Shown one piece after another: positions 10,234-21,194 of a DNA stretch of 64,000 bases (positions are counted from its first letter, which is position 1; each line of letters opens with the position of its first letter). A program made the position numbers and the translations under genes. Location of the stretch: NCBI GenBank assembly GCA_002077065.1, contig NAJO01000025.1:434001-498000 (forward strand). The letters are read 5' to 3'. This DNA is from Cryoendolithus antarcticus. Lineage: Eukaryota > Ascomycota > Dothideomycetes > Cladosporiales > Cladosporiaceae. The notes under the pieces are model-generated. The model was not told where the DNA came from. It saw nothing but the letters and a program-made list of their open reading frames with translations, and ran no database searches.

Positions 10234-10998
10234 TCACTCCGATGCTGCCCACGCCGCTACAAGAGCACTGAGCCCAATCAAGACACTCCTGCCCAAGTTT
10301 CGGATCGCCCATCGGTCCACAAGCTGATGCACGCTATCTTCCTGCGACACCCCGACCTCTGCGTCCGTGTCTGTGAGTGACGCCGAAGCAAGTGTGCGAG
10401 CTTTCTGCGCAAGCTGTTGCGTGATGGGCATCATCAAGAGTGCAGAGTAAGGTACCACGGAAGCCAGCAGAACGGTCGCGAGGGCGTAAAGCTTCCTCAC
10501 GAGCGAGGGCGGAGGCGCTGATTCTGCATCAGCCACGAAAGACGCATGCGTGTGATGTATCTTCCTGAGCCGTGGTTCGCTACTTACCACGATACGCCAG
10601 AAAGCCAAGGACCGGCACGCTCGAGAAGGCTAAGCCGACTACGAGATTATGGTCGACGTCAAACTGCTTCTTCCATTGCTTTGCTAGCAGAGGTGCTGGC
10701 GCTAGCAGCAGGGCTGGAGTGGTAGAGTAGGAGGAATTGAAAGTCTTCCCTGTCGATCGGGTATCAGAGACAGAGCTCGAGATTTCTCACTCGCAACGCG
10801 ACAGGAGGTAGATCGATAACGCTCGCAGACTCAGCTAGTCATCGTGATGGTTCGCCAAGGAGAAGTTTGGTAGATGCTCTTTGTGTTCCACTCACCTGCG
10901 AGGAATGCCGTGGCCGTCAGGCCGAAGATCTTGATCGCGCGGACAGGTATGCTGGCTTCATCCTGGCCGAGAGCCAGGCGGACTTTGAGTTTGCTCAT
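10234..10998 (-). CDS. DUF1772 (anthrone-oxygenase-like) membrane protein, multi-exon
   Basis: The start at 10998 begins MSKLKVRLALGQDE, and exon 1 ends at a GTGAGT donor (exon 10998-10896) inside the first hydrophobic segment (FGLTATAFLA). A later exon, 10750-10588, encodes STTPALLLAPAPLLAKQWKK and a second hydrophobic helix ending at GTAAGT. The last exon, 10523-10234, encodes KLYALATVLLASVVPYSAL, VHQLVDRWAIRNL and a final helix. This is the DUF1772 layout of four helices. The middle and last exons join in phase. Exons 1 and 2 do so only if a small exon (about 10834-10791) is inserted between them, so the 5' structure is unsettled. Family members are small integral membrane proteins, some linked to anthrone oxidation in polyketide clusters, but no such cluster is present here. 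Confidence 0.7.
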
Positions 10999-12041
10999 TT
11001 TCACCGAGCCTCCGTATTGCCGAAGATTCGTCTACACAGACTCGTAACCTTGTACCGTGGAAATTGTGCGGCTGACTATGAAGCTACACCCAGAGTCATG
11101 GAGTCATCTGTCATTGTGGATCGATGCCTTGCATAAACTTCATCGGGATCTCGCATGGCGACAGCGTGGCTGCGCGGCAGTCGTGTGGCCCGCCAATGCT
11201 TATGCAGTAGTCGCGATGGAGCAACATTAGAGTTCATCTTTTCCATCTGCACGACTCGATAGATGGCTGTCTCGTTGACAGATTCCACGATGTCTCAGTC
11301 CCATACGCCACTCGCATGCCCGTAGAACATAAAAGCAGCAACCGCGCATTTCCTTGGCTGCGACACAGCCGCGTTACACGCTCAAAATTGACGAAGCATT
11401 TGATGAATTGGGACTCGTCTCCGCCCAACGCCTATGACTAGCATCTACCGCACGTCTGCCGCACACCAAACCCAAGCGCGCCACGCCTGGGGAAAGCTGG
11501 GGCAGTGCTATGAGCGATCCCCTCCCCGTTCGCACGTTTCATCTCCGCAATCAAACACACACACCCATGCTGATTGCCGTCCCCCATCGCAACTCCCACA
11601 CAAGCGCACTGACGCCCTTGGGAGCAATCTGGAAGATGGCTACTTCGTGCCGGCGCCGTTCAAACGCCTCGCGCTGCACTCCCACATCAGCCGGGCCAAT
11701 GAGTGGTGGTACTGCCGGCTGTCCCTGCAGGGAAGCTTGCGCCACGAGATGCGTGTGTTGGTGGGAGGTGCAGTGGTGATTCTGCATTCATGCCGGCAGA
11801 AGTGAAGGGTGGTCTTTGCCCCGGTGGTCGCATTGCAAGTGTTGGCTGGAGCTTTGGAAGGGAATTGGCAATTGTTAGGTCTTCACTTTCTGTGATTCTC
11901 GGTCGTCGCTTCTTTTTGCTGTGTTGTATCTGCGGAGAAGGAATCGACCCCAGATTCTTCACTTTACTAGTCTTTGGAGTGGGTCAAGGTTTACAAAGTC
12001 AAGGTTCCATCGAGTCTCCAGATCGAGATACAATTTCCAGC
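10999..12041. other. Mostly intergenic stretch with one weak open frame
   Basis: An ATG-started open frame on the plus strand at 11434-11805 (123 aa, ending EMRVLVGGAVVILHSCRQK) is the only candidate. It has no recognisable domain and may be spurious. Nothing else is visible before the MFS gene start. Confidence 0.3.
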
Positions 12042-13968
12042 ATGGCAGACCACAAGGCCGGTCGTCATCTGGTGCATAGGTGCGCAGCTCTTCGACTTCA
12101 TAGACCGACCAATAGCTGACCTTGTTACACGACAGCCACGCGCACGAAGATGTTCCCGGCACTGTCGACTGCAAAGTCGTCGATGGCGACGATAGCGCAT
12201 ATGGACAAGCACTGTTCCCAGTGCCCGCCGACGACCCTAATGATCCGCTACAAGTATGCTCACTCCTTATGCGTACGCTCTCCACTCGTACTGACAATTC
12301 TATAGTGGCCACGATGGAAGAAAGACTCGATTCTCGTCATCTGCAGCATCTACAGCTTCCTCGCCAACTGCAACATCATCGGCAGCTCAGTCTACATCCC
12401 GCTCTACGCCGCCACCTTCCGCGTCTCCTTCCCGATCGCCTCACAGACGTCGTCGTATCCGAACTTGTGCTTCGGTCTGGGTCGGTATACATCGATGACC
12501 TCATACACGATTCCTCGACTGACGCGAGAACAGGCACAATCCTGCTCATCCCGATGTACATGAAATTCGGCCGCCGCCCCACAATGCTCTTCTCCCAACT
12601 CCTCTACGCCTTCGGCACCCTCGGCTGCGCCGTAGCGAACGACTACAACAGCTTCCTCGCGTGCCGCATCATCGTCGCCCTGGGCAGCTCCGTCTGCGAA
12701 GCCCTGCCCGTGCAATGCGTGAACGACATTTACTTCCTGCACGAGCGCGGCAAGCGCATCAGCTACTACACCGTCGCCTTATGCCTAGGCGGTATCGGCG
12801 CGCTGCCAGCTGGGTATATGTTGAATGCTGCGCCGCATAACCATAAGCTTTTCTTTTACGTGCATTTTGCGTTTGCGATGGCGTTGTTTACTGCGACGTT
12901 CTTTTTGGTCCCGGAGACGATGTATAAGCGCAAAGTCAGGATGTCGCCTCCCAGCAGTGTGGCGAGCGACGAGGCGTTGCATGAGAAGCACGCGCATGTG
13001 GCCTCGCAAGCCGTCGATCCTTCGCATGTCGATACCGCCAACGTCGAGCTCTCTGGTCCCGCGATCCAGCCAGCGAGGCACAGCTACGTCTCTACGCTCA
13101 ACCCCTGGAGCGGCGTAGACCCAGATATACAGTTCTTCGGCATGATCCTGCGCTCATTCTCCTACTTCTTCGTCCCGCAGGTGCTTTGGGTCATCACCAG
13201 CTTCGGTGAGCCTCCCACCTCTCCTCCACAGACTCCGCCCAGCTAAAAACCACGTCCAGGCATCTACATCGGCTGCGCCGCCCTCGCATTCAACTACACC
13301 TTCCCGATCCTGATAGTCCAACCACCTTACCTTTGGACTCAATCCTCAGCCGGCCTGTTGGCTATAGCCTTCATAATCGGCTACGGCCTCTCGATTCCCT
13401 TTGCAAACTCCTCTGACCGCCTTGCCGCCCGCCTGACAGTGAAGAACAACGGCATCCGCGAAGCCGAGATGCGGCTCGGTGTCATGCTGCCAGCTATGCT
13501 CGTCGGGCCCGCAGGGCTGGTAGTCTACGGCATGGTGGCGCAGAAGCAACTACACTGGGTTGGGCTGTTTGCTGGGGTTGCGATGCTCGACTGGTAAGTC
13601 TTGCCATCCCCTCCCGGCACGTTCCGTGATGTTGTACTGATGTACCGCCCAGGTCCGCACTCTTCTACTTCACCTTCACCCTCGCCTACGCCATGGACTC
13701 CTATAACGCCAACATGTCCGAGATGCTGATCGCCATGAACATCGGCAAGAACGCCATTTCCTTTGGCCTCGGGTACTCCCTGCTAGACTGGATCCTATCC
13801 AAGGGCTTCGCGACGGTCATAGCCGGAGCGTTCGCAGGGGTGCTGCTGGTGAACAACCTCATGCTGCTCCTCTTCATGTGGAAGGGGAAGAGCATTAGGG
13901 TGTTTTTGAGTAAGACGTGGTTGGCGAAGATGCACGGCAGCAGGGCTATTAGAGGGGAGGTGGCGTAG
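12042..13968 (+). CDS. MFS transporter, six exons
   Basis: Exons 12042-12079, 12136-12253, 12306-12480, 12534-13205, 13260-13593 and 13653-13968 join in phase to 550 aa. All introns are 52-59 nt with GT...AG ends; several have CTGAC branch-like sites, and intron 3 has an unusual GTCGGT donor. The first exon is only MADHKAGRHLVH. Membrane helices typical of the major facilitator superfamily follow. They include an MFS motif-A-like loop (MYMKFGRRPTML) after helix 2, a long polar central loop (about residues 255-310) and a second half of six helices ending before MWKGKSIRVFLSKTW. This is a 12-helix drug/proton or nutrient antiporter type; the substrate cannot be read from sequence. Its 3' end lies 82 nt from the convergent LMBR1 gene. 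Confidence 0.85.
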
Positions 13969-14050
13969 ACAAACATGGGGCTGTGAGCGCGGCGTTAGAC
14001 GAAAGGTGGGAGGTTGGCTCAAGCTTCTGGTAAGATGTGGACATGAAAGC

Positions 14051-16051
14051 CTATAGCCTCAACCTCCCATCCTCCGCCCGTCCCCCAAACCACCGCTTCA
14101 GCGCACTCCCACCATCACCCTCCGGCCCCAGCCAAGCCGGCGTCTTGAACCACTCCGGCCTCTCGACATTGTCGAAAGTATTCTTCACCCGCTCCCCGAA
14201 ATCCTGATAAAAATGCCTCGCGCCATCTGCACCCTCGGCCTCTTCTTCCTGGTTTGTGATAGCATTGAACTCCCGTCTGGCCTCTCTAGTCCTCGCTACT
14301 CCAACATCAGCGGTCGAGCTGGGCAGTAATGGCGCAGCGGAGCGGGAGGGGATGTCGAGACTGCCGGCCCTGGCTTCCAAGCCGACGGAGGCGGAGGAAG
14401 CGTCATGACGCTGGAGTTCGGCGTCTATAAGAGCTTTGCCTTCTCGCCACCCTCCAGTCCCGAAACCGCTTCCTTGGCCATCAGCCTCGTCCTCATCCCC
14501 CAGCCCCTCCAAGCCCACAGCCCGCCCAATCCGACCGTACAAATTGAACGCCGTCGCCAACACCGGGAGGAGAATGAAGCACGGGAAAACTTTGCTGAAG
14601 CCCTCGCCCAGTGGCGTGAGGTTTATCAACTTCCCGAGAAACTGGTAGAACTGCGTTCGCAGCAGCAAGTCGCGTGGAAGCATGGTGATGAAATTATAGC
14701 TCACTGGGACCGTGAGCTTGGCGACTTGGAGTGCGTACCAAGTTGCGCTCTCGGGATAGGTGGCTCGAGGCACCAAGGCGCGATTGCCCCAGACGCGCAG
14801 GGTGGAGAGCGTGCTGAGGGTAGAGAGTTGCATGTACAGCAGCCAGGCTGCTGCTAGGAGTTGGGAGGGGAAGGTTAGACCGGCCTTGGCGCTGTGGGGC
14901 GCAATGGTGAGGGAGATGATGCTGATTTGCGGGAGGAAGGGGGATATTAGTTCGGAGAAAATTAGGAAGACTGAGGCTGCTGCTAGGGCGTAGGAGAGGG
15001 TTAGTCGACTGTAGGGGAGGAGATTGGCGTAGAGGTGGTAACGGAGGGCTGGGGTTAGGAGGTTCGGGAGGAGGGCGTTTGCGGGGCGGGTTGAGGGGAG
15101 GGTCTTTGAAGAGGAGGCGTCGAGAGTTGTTTGCGTGTGTTTTGCGCGGAGGCAGAGGGTGGACCATTCGGATGTGAAGCGGGCTTTCTTGTGGCGGGCT
15201 CGCTTGAGTTTGCGGGTGAGGTCTGCGAGGTAGCGTTCGGTGACCACTGCTGGTAATGTCGGGTTAGACGGCCGTGATGCTGCGATTCGAGGCGTGCTCG
15301 CAGTCTCTGCCAGCTCCTCAACCCACTCCTGCATCTCCTTGCCCATTCCTGTCTTTCTCTGCCTCAGCTGCATCACCGTATCCTCCAAGCCACCCAGCTC
15401 TTCCACCGCATCGTCCAGCCGATCCTTGGTTCTCGGCGCCTGTGACTGCAGATTTCTCAACCGATCGCCCACCCTCGCATTCCTCCAAACACGTCTCGGC
15501 AGTGCCACAAGTCCATGCCCCATCAATCCTATTGCCAGGACCAGGCCCCATGCATATGCCAACGCCATGACCAAGCCCTTGATGCTCTGTCCTCGGAAGC
15601 CATTACTCAGAATGAAGTAGACCAGCCCAGCCAGCGCAGTGCCGAAAGTGATGAGCTGATACCGCGCATTACTCCGCAATGAATACAAGACCCTCGCCCT
15701 CGTGTCACGGAAGCCAGAGTCGCAGTACTCGCCCAGAAAAGGCAGAATGAACCAGGTCAGCACGAACGTGAGCCAGTAGGTAATGCGCCATGTCGTGAGG
15801 ACGACCGCTTCAGGAAGCCACACGCCGCGATGTCGATCATCTGCAGCGTCTGGTGAGGAAGAGGCGAGGTCTATGGGTACCAGCAGGATAATGCTGCAGG
15901 GTAGGGCGAGTGCGAGGAAGACGGGGAAGAGGAGGTAGCCGGGTGTGGTCCGCAGTGGGACGTAGTGGCGGAGGAGGAGAAGGACGGCGATTGAGATGAC
16001 GAGGAGGGAGAGCAGGGCGAAGATGTCGGAGCCGACTGAGGACGAGGCCAT
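14051..16051 (-). CDS. LMBR1-domain multi-pass membrane protein
   Basis: A single exon of 666 aa. About nine hydrophobic helices are visible, five before and four after a central cytosolic coiled coil (about residues 195-300). The first begins IFALLSLLVISIAVLLLL and the third contains YWLTFVLTWFILPFLGEY, a strong signature of the LMBR1/LMBRD2 family (WxxF..W.ilP....Y). The C-terminal 120 residues are polar and end EWFKTPAWLGPEGDGG plus a short basic tail. Family members sit in plasma or endosomal membranes and are linked to receptor signalling. The fungal role is unknown. Confidence 0.85.
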   Translation of the reverse strand: MASSSVGSDIFALLSLLVISIAVLLLLRHYVPLRTTPGYLLFPVFLALALPCSIILLVPIDLASSSPDAADDRHRGVWLPEAVVLTTWRITYWLTFVLTWFILPFLGEYCDSGFRDTRARVLYSLRSNARYQLITFGTALAGLVYFILSNGFRGQSIKGLVMALAYAWGLVLAIGLMGHGLVALPRRVWRNARVGDRLRNLQSQAPRTKDRLDDAVEELGGLEDTVMQLRQRKTGMGKEMQEWVEELAETASTPRIAASRPSNPTLPAVVTERYLADLTRKLKRARHKKARFTSEWSTLCLRAKHTQTTLDASSSKTLPSTRPANALLPNLLTPALRYHLYANLLPYSRLTLSYALAAASVFLIFSELISPFLPQISIISLTIAPHSAKAGLTFPSQLLAAAWLLYMQLSTLSTLSTLRVWGNRALVPRATYPESATWYALQVAKLTVPVSYNFITMLPRDLLLRTQFYQFLGKLINLTPLGEGFSKVFPCFILLPVLATAFNLYGRIGRAVGLEGLGDEDEADGQGSGFGTGGWREGKALIDAELQRHDASSASVGLEARAGSLDIPSRSAAPLLPSSTADVGVARTREARREFNAITNQEEEAEGADGARHFYQDFGERVKNTFDNVERPEWFKTPAWLGPEGDGGSALKRWFGGRAEDGRLRL

Positions 16052-17114
16052 GCTGCTCGTAGTCCGTGGTGTCTCTCGAGACGTGAGCTAGGTTGTATGC
16101 ATGTTCATCCAGTTGCCTTCCATATGCTAACATGAGGCTCTGCGATATCCCGACGCGGCTTTGCAGATGACGTACCACCTCATGAACGTGACAGAGGGAG
16201 CAAACTCGGGCAGGAGCTCTGTGTGAAGACGAGCCACGCTACATATCATCGTCGGTGTGTCTCACTAGATCCCCGAGAGGCTGTCAGCATACGTGCCGTA
16301 CTGTAAGGACTGATTTTGCGAAATGGTGACTATGAGAGAGTTCCTAGGGCAGCTCCATGTGTTTTGTCGCTCGCGTGTCGACCAAAGTCTACTCGTTGCC
16401 GTGCGGGCTAGCGTTATTGACATGCAGCTCGCGACATGTTTACCCCAAAGGCTCGCCGCAACGTGTCAAGCGGTGAAAGTCATGCAGGCTAGGACTGGCA
16501 GACGCATGCAGAGATGCAGAAGCGTGGCCACAGAGCAAATCGGTACACATACCACTGCACAGCAGCGGAGACAGCACCGCCGTGACAGACAAATCAGCGA
16601 AATGAGACTGCCGGGGTTGACTCCTATTCGTGGTGGAGCGCGCGCGTGAGTCGAGGGCAGAAGGGTCACTGTTGATGTCTTCGAATACTTGATACATCCT
16701 ACTCACGTCAACCACCGAGCATCTCCTTCCCAGCGTCTTACTGTTTGTTTCGTGGAGTACCTTGAGCCCGTTGTGTCTTGTCTTTGACAGGGCTTCCATG
16801 TGTTCCTTCGGCAGTTGAGCGCGACGGATCGCTGCAACCGCTGCACGCGCCCGCCTCGAGCCACCAACCTCTGATCTTTTGATGACACTCCAGGTAGACA
16901 ACATTCACACCACTCGACTAAAAGGCCTCGAACATGCACTGTACATGACACTCGACATACACAAGTACTCTCAATCAGCAACTCAACCCGCAACGCCCGC
17001 TACCAGGACGCTGCCTCCATGCCTCCTCCACGACGCTTCAAACGTGTGCACAGAATCATAACTTCACACGACAGATTGCGCTCGTAGCCTAGGCCGCTAG
17101 ACTGAAAAAGCGCA
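16052..17114. other. Divergent intergenic region, no gene seen
   Basis: About 1.06 kb lies between the LMBR1 gene and the coiled-coil membrane protein gene, which are divergent. Open frames here lack coding character. It should contain both promoters. I see no repeat or RNA gene. Confidence 0.5.
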
Positions 17115-18638
17115 ATGGAGGAAGGAGGTGTGCCGCCTCCTCCACCGCCACCACACGGCTCCACGCCTCGACCGCCCGGCGGACTCCCAGACGGCAACTA
17201 CGATATCTTCATCATCCCACCGCACTCGTCAGGCGGAGGCTTCCTGTACTTGCCTTCACTACAGCCGCAACGGAATAGCTTCATAGCGGGCATACTGGTC
17301 GCGCTGGCGGCAGTGGGAGTCTACGTAGCAGTTGTCCCAGTACTCAAGGCTTGGTTCGCGACAGTACTGGCAGGTAATGCGCTGGGTGTGCTCATACTGG
17401 CCGGCATCGTGGGTCTAGTAGCGTGGGCCATGGGTAAAACTGCAGGCGAAGGCGGCACGACAGGGTCAGGCACAGGAGGCAGTGCATCAGGCTCGAGCCA
17501 GAATCGGTACAAAGCCGGCACTGGCCCTGAGGCGCACGGTTATGCCCCGCCGCCTCCCCATCCGGGTGCACATGCGCCTCCTCCGCACGCAGGAGCTGGT
17601 CCAATGCCTGAAGCTGGAGCAAAGTCAGGCTGGGAGAAAGCGAGAGAGGAGACGAAGCGGAAAGAAGACGAGCGGAAACGTGCTGAGGATCTTGCTGCCA
17701 AACGAGCAGCAGCGCAGAAGCTACGAGATGAAGCCGATCGGACAGCCAAAGCGCAAGCTGAGAAGGAGAAGTGGGAGCAAGCTCGTGCCCGCGAGAAGGA
17801 GCAGCGGGAACGCGAGTCCCGCGAACGCTTAGCCCGAGAGAAGCTGTCTCGAGATCGCGAAACCCGCGACAAAGACACACGCGAACGCGAAGCCAGGGAA
17901 AAGGCATCCCAATCCTCCACCGACCGCCTCGCAGCCCTCCGCGCCCAACGCGACGAGCGCATGCGCCAGTCCTCCGCAAAGACCTCACCGGCAACAAGCC
18001 CAAACAAACCTTACATGCGGCCTTCCGCCAGAAGCGCAGTAGGCACCGAAGACGAGCACTCCTTCCGACCCTACGACACGCCTACGCCGAAATCCAAGCC
18101 GTTTCACTCCTCTGCTTTCTCGATCTCGGGTTTGAGTGAGTCGAGCTACGCCCCCTCCCACTCCACTGCCCGTACTACGCCGCCACCGAGTCATAGAGGA
18201 CCGTACTCGACTTTGGATCCCGCGAAGATCATATTGAAAGCCGTGTATAAGACCTCCGATTCCTTCCCAAACAAAGCCATAGCCGAGCTCATAGCCTCCA
18301 CCGGCTCAGTCTCAGACGGTCTAGTGCTGAAGCTGCAGTCCGAGGGTTTGTTCATAGATGACGACGTCCGCGGCGTGGCGATGCGGGAATGGGACGTCAA
18401 GGCTTGGACGCTCAAGGCTGTTGAGGAGGGGAAGAGCGGGGATTTGTTTGTGTTCAGGGCGACGGTTAAGGACCAGGTGCACACCAAGTACACCTTCCTC
18501 ATCAGTAAGGCTGAAGCTTGGAAGGTGGAGGAAGGCGTTAAGAGGCTGAAGGGCGGGAGTATGGTTAGGGGACTAGGGAGTAGTGCGATGAAGGAGAGTG
18601 AGGTGAAGACCGTCCTGGCAGGCTTTGGGTGGGTCTGA
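17115..18638 (+). CDS. Two-helix membrane protein with charged coiled coil, fungal family
   Basis: A single exon of 507 aa. The N terminus is proline-rich (MEEGGVPPPPPPPHG). Two adjacent hydrophobic segments follow at about residues 53-100 (FIAGILVALAAVGVYVAVVP and VLILAGIVGLVAWAMG). A Pro/Gly/His-rich linker follows, then a very charged Arg/Glu/Lys coiled coil (about residues 175-295). The C-terminal globular region (about residues 370-507) contains LILKAVYKTSDSF-like strands, GDLFVFRATVKD and ends AGFGWV. The C-terminal region looks like a conserved fungal domain, but I cannot name it. The protein is predicted to be anchored in a membrane with the coiled coil in the cytosol. Confidence 0.75.
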   Translation: MEEGGVPPPPPPPHGSTPRPPGGLPDGNYDIFIIPPHSSGGGFLYLPSLQPQRNSFIAGILVALAAVGVYVAVVPVLKAWFATVLAGNALGVLILAGIVGLVAWAMGKTAGEGGTTGSGTGGSASGSSQNRYKAGTGPEAHGYAPPPPHPGAHAPPPHAGAGPMPEAGAKSGWEKAREETKRKEDERKRAEDLAAKRAAAQKLRDEADRTAKAQAEKEKWEQARAREKEQRERESRERLAREKLSRDRETRDKDTREREAREKASQSSTDRLAALRAQRDERMRQSSAKTSPATSPNKPYMRPSARSAVGTEDEHSFRPYDTPTPKSKPFHSSAFSISGLSESSYAPSHSTARTTPPPSHRGPYSTLDPAKIILKAVYKTSDSFPNKAIAELIASTGSVSDGLVLKLQSEGLFIDDDVRGVAMREWDVKAWTLKAVEEGKSGDLFVFRATVKDQVHTKYTFLISKAEAWKVEEGVKRLKGGSMVRGLGSSAMKESEVKTVLAGFGWV

Positions 18639-19178
18639 AAGGAAGAAATTGAGTCCAAGGAAGCCTACCTACAGCAGTACCGCCATGACAGCAGAGGCCT
18701 GATGGCGCAGAGAGTTCATCCTCAGAGGCAGACACCTCAACCAGTCACGCCAGCTGCGAGTTTTGGCAAGGCATGCCGTCATGCGGACGCAGAGGTGCCC
18801 AAACACAGGGCAGGCTTTGCAGTGGGTGGCAGTGTGCGCGTGTGGCTGCGATGCTGACGAAGAGCAGTCATCGTCTCGCAAGGCAGAAGGTGCGAATGGA
18901 GAGCGAGCGAGGACACTCAGAGAAGAGCTGTTGCACGGCCATGTTTGGAAGGCGTTTTCTTGGATACCATGGGTGTCGTACCGGGCGGGGAGCACCGCAG
19001 AGCGGCTGACGGCCAGCGGGCGTTCAAGAAGGGGATTGTATATGCTGTACATACGGTGCCACTCAATGGAAAAGCATTGCAGATTTCTCAGATCATCTCG
19101 TCTCATCGCGTTGCGTCGTAGCTACATATCTATACATTATGTTACAGTCGTGTTTTGCGTCGTGCCGCGGCCCTGATC
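18639..19178. other. Intergenic stretch, no gene seen
   Basis: About 540 nt lie between the convergent coiled-coil membrane protein gene and nse3. It probably holds both 3' ends. No feature was recognised. Confidence 0.5.
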
Positions 19179-20217
19179 TCAGTCCTCCTCACTCCCCTCC
19201 TCTTCCTCTTCTTCCCCCTCAGCTTCCTTCCCCCTCCTCGGCCGCCCTCTCTTCTTCTTTTGCCCTTGTGCTTGACTCTGTTTATCCCTCTGCGTCGCAG
19301 CGACCTCCTCCCTCTCCCCGATGCCTAAGCTCCTTGCAATCCGCCGCTCTAGCTCATCGTCCTCCTCCTCCTCCCCTCCGAAGACTCCTCGTACCAGCCC
19401 ACCCACGCCCCGGTCCCCGACCTCCACTCTCCCTCTCGGCCCCACAGTCCAAGATACATCTTCCTCGCCTCCTGGCCCCTGCTCGCGGATCCGGTTGATA
19501 TACCCATCCTTCTCCATCCTCTTCAACAGTACCGGCGTCGTCGTATCCGGTAGTGGCGTCGTGGTAGAGAGATTGAGGCGTTTGAGGTAGCGTTCTAGTC
19601 TTGTATCGGCTAGCTGGCCACGGGAGAGGAGGATGAGGGATATGATGAGGGTGTACAGCGCCGTATAAGTTGGCTCGAATCCCGGCACTGGGTGGGAGGA
19701 AGGCGGAAGGATGGAGGGGAGCGTGAAGGCTGAGGGGAGGGTGGAGATGAGGATGTAGCTTGCTGGCGCCTTTGAGGCTTTGTCTGTGGCTTTTGCTGCA
19801 GCTGGGGAGTGTCTTAGTCTTGCAAGAGGGGAGGGAGGGGAGGCAAAGTGTACCTCGTCGCTGCTGTACTGTCACCTTCTCCCTCACCGGCAACTCCACG
19901 AGCTCCATTCCGAACACCCCTCGCAATTCTTCCTGCGCTCGTTCGAAGACTTTCTTGAATCGTCTGCCGCCTTGTGGGCCGAGGACTTTCTCGATTATAT
20001 CCGCGCGGCGGAGGGGTCTACGTTGGTATTCGCTGCTGAGAGCTAGTCGGACGAGCTTCTTGACACTCGTTTCGAGATTCTGATCTGAGTCGACGCCATT
20101 TTGAGTAGCGTCAAAGTCTGGGGACGCGGACTGACGGCGGCGTTGGGTTTGAGGTTCTGGTGAGGCGGAGGGGGAAGGGGATGGCTCAGCGCGGCGCTTC
20201 CGCTGAATCTGTGGCAT
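19179..20217 (-). CDS. nse3: SMC5/6 complex subunit Nse3 (MAGE domain)
   Basis: Two exons (20217-19854 and 19795-19179; intron 19853-19796, GTACAC, a GACTAAGAC branch-like site, CTGCAG) give 326 aa. After a disordered Ser/Pro/Arg N terminus, the MAGE homology domain spans about residues 45-245. It reads KLVRLALSSEYQRRPLRRAD, KVFERAQEELRGVFGMELVE, then across the splice ASYILISTLPSAF, YTLIISLILLSRGQL and YLKRLNLSTTTPL with a winged-helix end. The tail is a basic/acidic low-complexity run ending EEEEEEGSEED. Nse3 binds Nse1 and Nse4 and DNA within the SMC5-SMC6 complex and acts in the nucleus in DNA repair. The start chosen, MPQIQRKRR, is the last in-frame Met before the conserved part. Confidence 0.88.
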
Positions 20218-20426
20218 CGTGGGCGGCGGTGAACGGTGTGGAGAGGGAGGGGTAGGATCGATGATTGAAGTCGCGTGAAGGTCGCGTAGTGAGGATAAAC
20301 CTCGGCGATCGTTGAACTCTCTTTGCGCCGGCAACATTATTAGACCTTGGAAGCTCCACCCAGTACACTCATGTTGTGCATCAAATTACACCTCATCCCT
20401 CATCACCACATCAGCAGACCCTCAAA
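20218..20426. promoter_or_regulatory. Bidirectional promoter between nse3 and the SF3b5 gene
   Basis: 209 nt separate the divergent start codons of the two genes. The stretch is rich in C/T and CA on the plus strand (TCATCACCACATCAGCAGACC just before the SF3b5 ATG). No TATA box is evident. Confidence 0.5.
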
Positions 20427-20751
20427 ATGGTTAGTCCTTCCCCCTTCCCTCCCCCCAATCCCGTCGCACTTCCTCCCACTAACCTTTCATCACAGGCCGA
20501 TAAACTCCGCACGCAGCAACAACTCGAGTCCCTCCAGAACAAATTCATCGGCACCCGGGCACGCCGACACAACCAAACACGAGTGGACCTCAAACATCAT
20601 GCGCGATTCCTACGCATCGTATCAAGGCCACCCCAGCATGCTGCTGTACATGAGTGTTGGCATGGGGTGTACGGTTGAGGAAGTAAGGAAGCATTGTATG
20701 GAACGGATGGTGTTGCCTGTTGGGGCGCCGCCGAGGGTGGAGGAGGAGTGA
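20427..20751 (+). CDS. SF3B5: Splicing factor 3b subunit 5 (SF3b10/Ysf3), with an apparent +1 frameshift
   Basis: Exon 1 is just the ATG (20427-20429). Intron 20430-20495 has a GTTAGT donor, a perfect CACTAACC branch site and a CACAG acceptor. Exon 2 begins ADKLRTQQQLESLQNKFIGT, which with the Met is the near-universal start of SF3b5. It then needs a +1 shift at GGCACCCGGGCACGCC (about 20549-20565) to reach GHADTTKHEW, MRDSYASYQGHPS and ERMVLPVGAPP. Removing one C gives 85 aa, the normal family length. The protein is a small, essential part of the U2 snRNP SF3b complex that contacts SF3B1 and helps branch-site recognition. The extra base may be an assembly error, a true mutation or a recoding site. 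The identity is sure; the frame is not. Confidence 0.85.
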
Positions 20752-20759
20752 TATTGAGG

Positions 20760-21194
20760 GAGGGGAATGGGAAGGGATGACGTTTTAAGGACGATTGGGT
20801 GGACACGAGAGACGGGAATGAAGGTAAGCAGCTGAAGCTACAGAGACACGAGCAACGCGCAGGAGTGCCCGAAGGAAGACATGCTGTTTCGAAGAGAGGA
20901 GGCGGTGTCCGCACGTGTCTGCGTTGCAGCAATATGGGCACTGAGGTCCAGTGCGAAGATGCACAGGGAAATTGCGCATGGACGAAGAGTCGGCGTAGTC
21001 CGGGACAGGGAGTGTGGTGTGGCGTGAATGCGAAGCGGCTGGCACTGCCCACAGCCACGGCACACTGAAAGCCATATGATTCGAGCTCATGCGCTCGGTC
21101 ATACAGAGATAGAAAGGCGCTCTAGGCCAACGCCAGCGCTATGCAAATTCACCTATGCCACCTCACCTCACCTCATGCACTGTGGGACCAGTAC
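20760..21194. other. Intergenic stretch, no gene seen
   Basis: This lies between the SF3b5 stop and the stop of the convergent ankyrin gene. It holds the 3' ends of both. No further feature was recognised. Confidence 0.45.

Noticed and set aside
17392..18007. Minus-strand frames of 155-203 residues, Ser/Arg/Leu-rich
   Set aside because: They are antisense to the Arg/Glu coiled coil of the membrane protein; no start context or domain.
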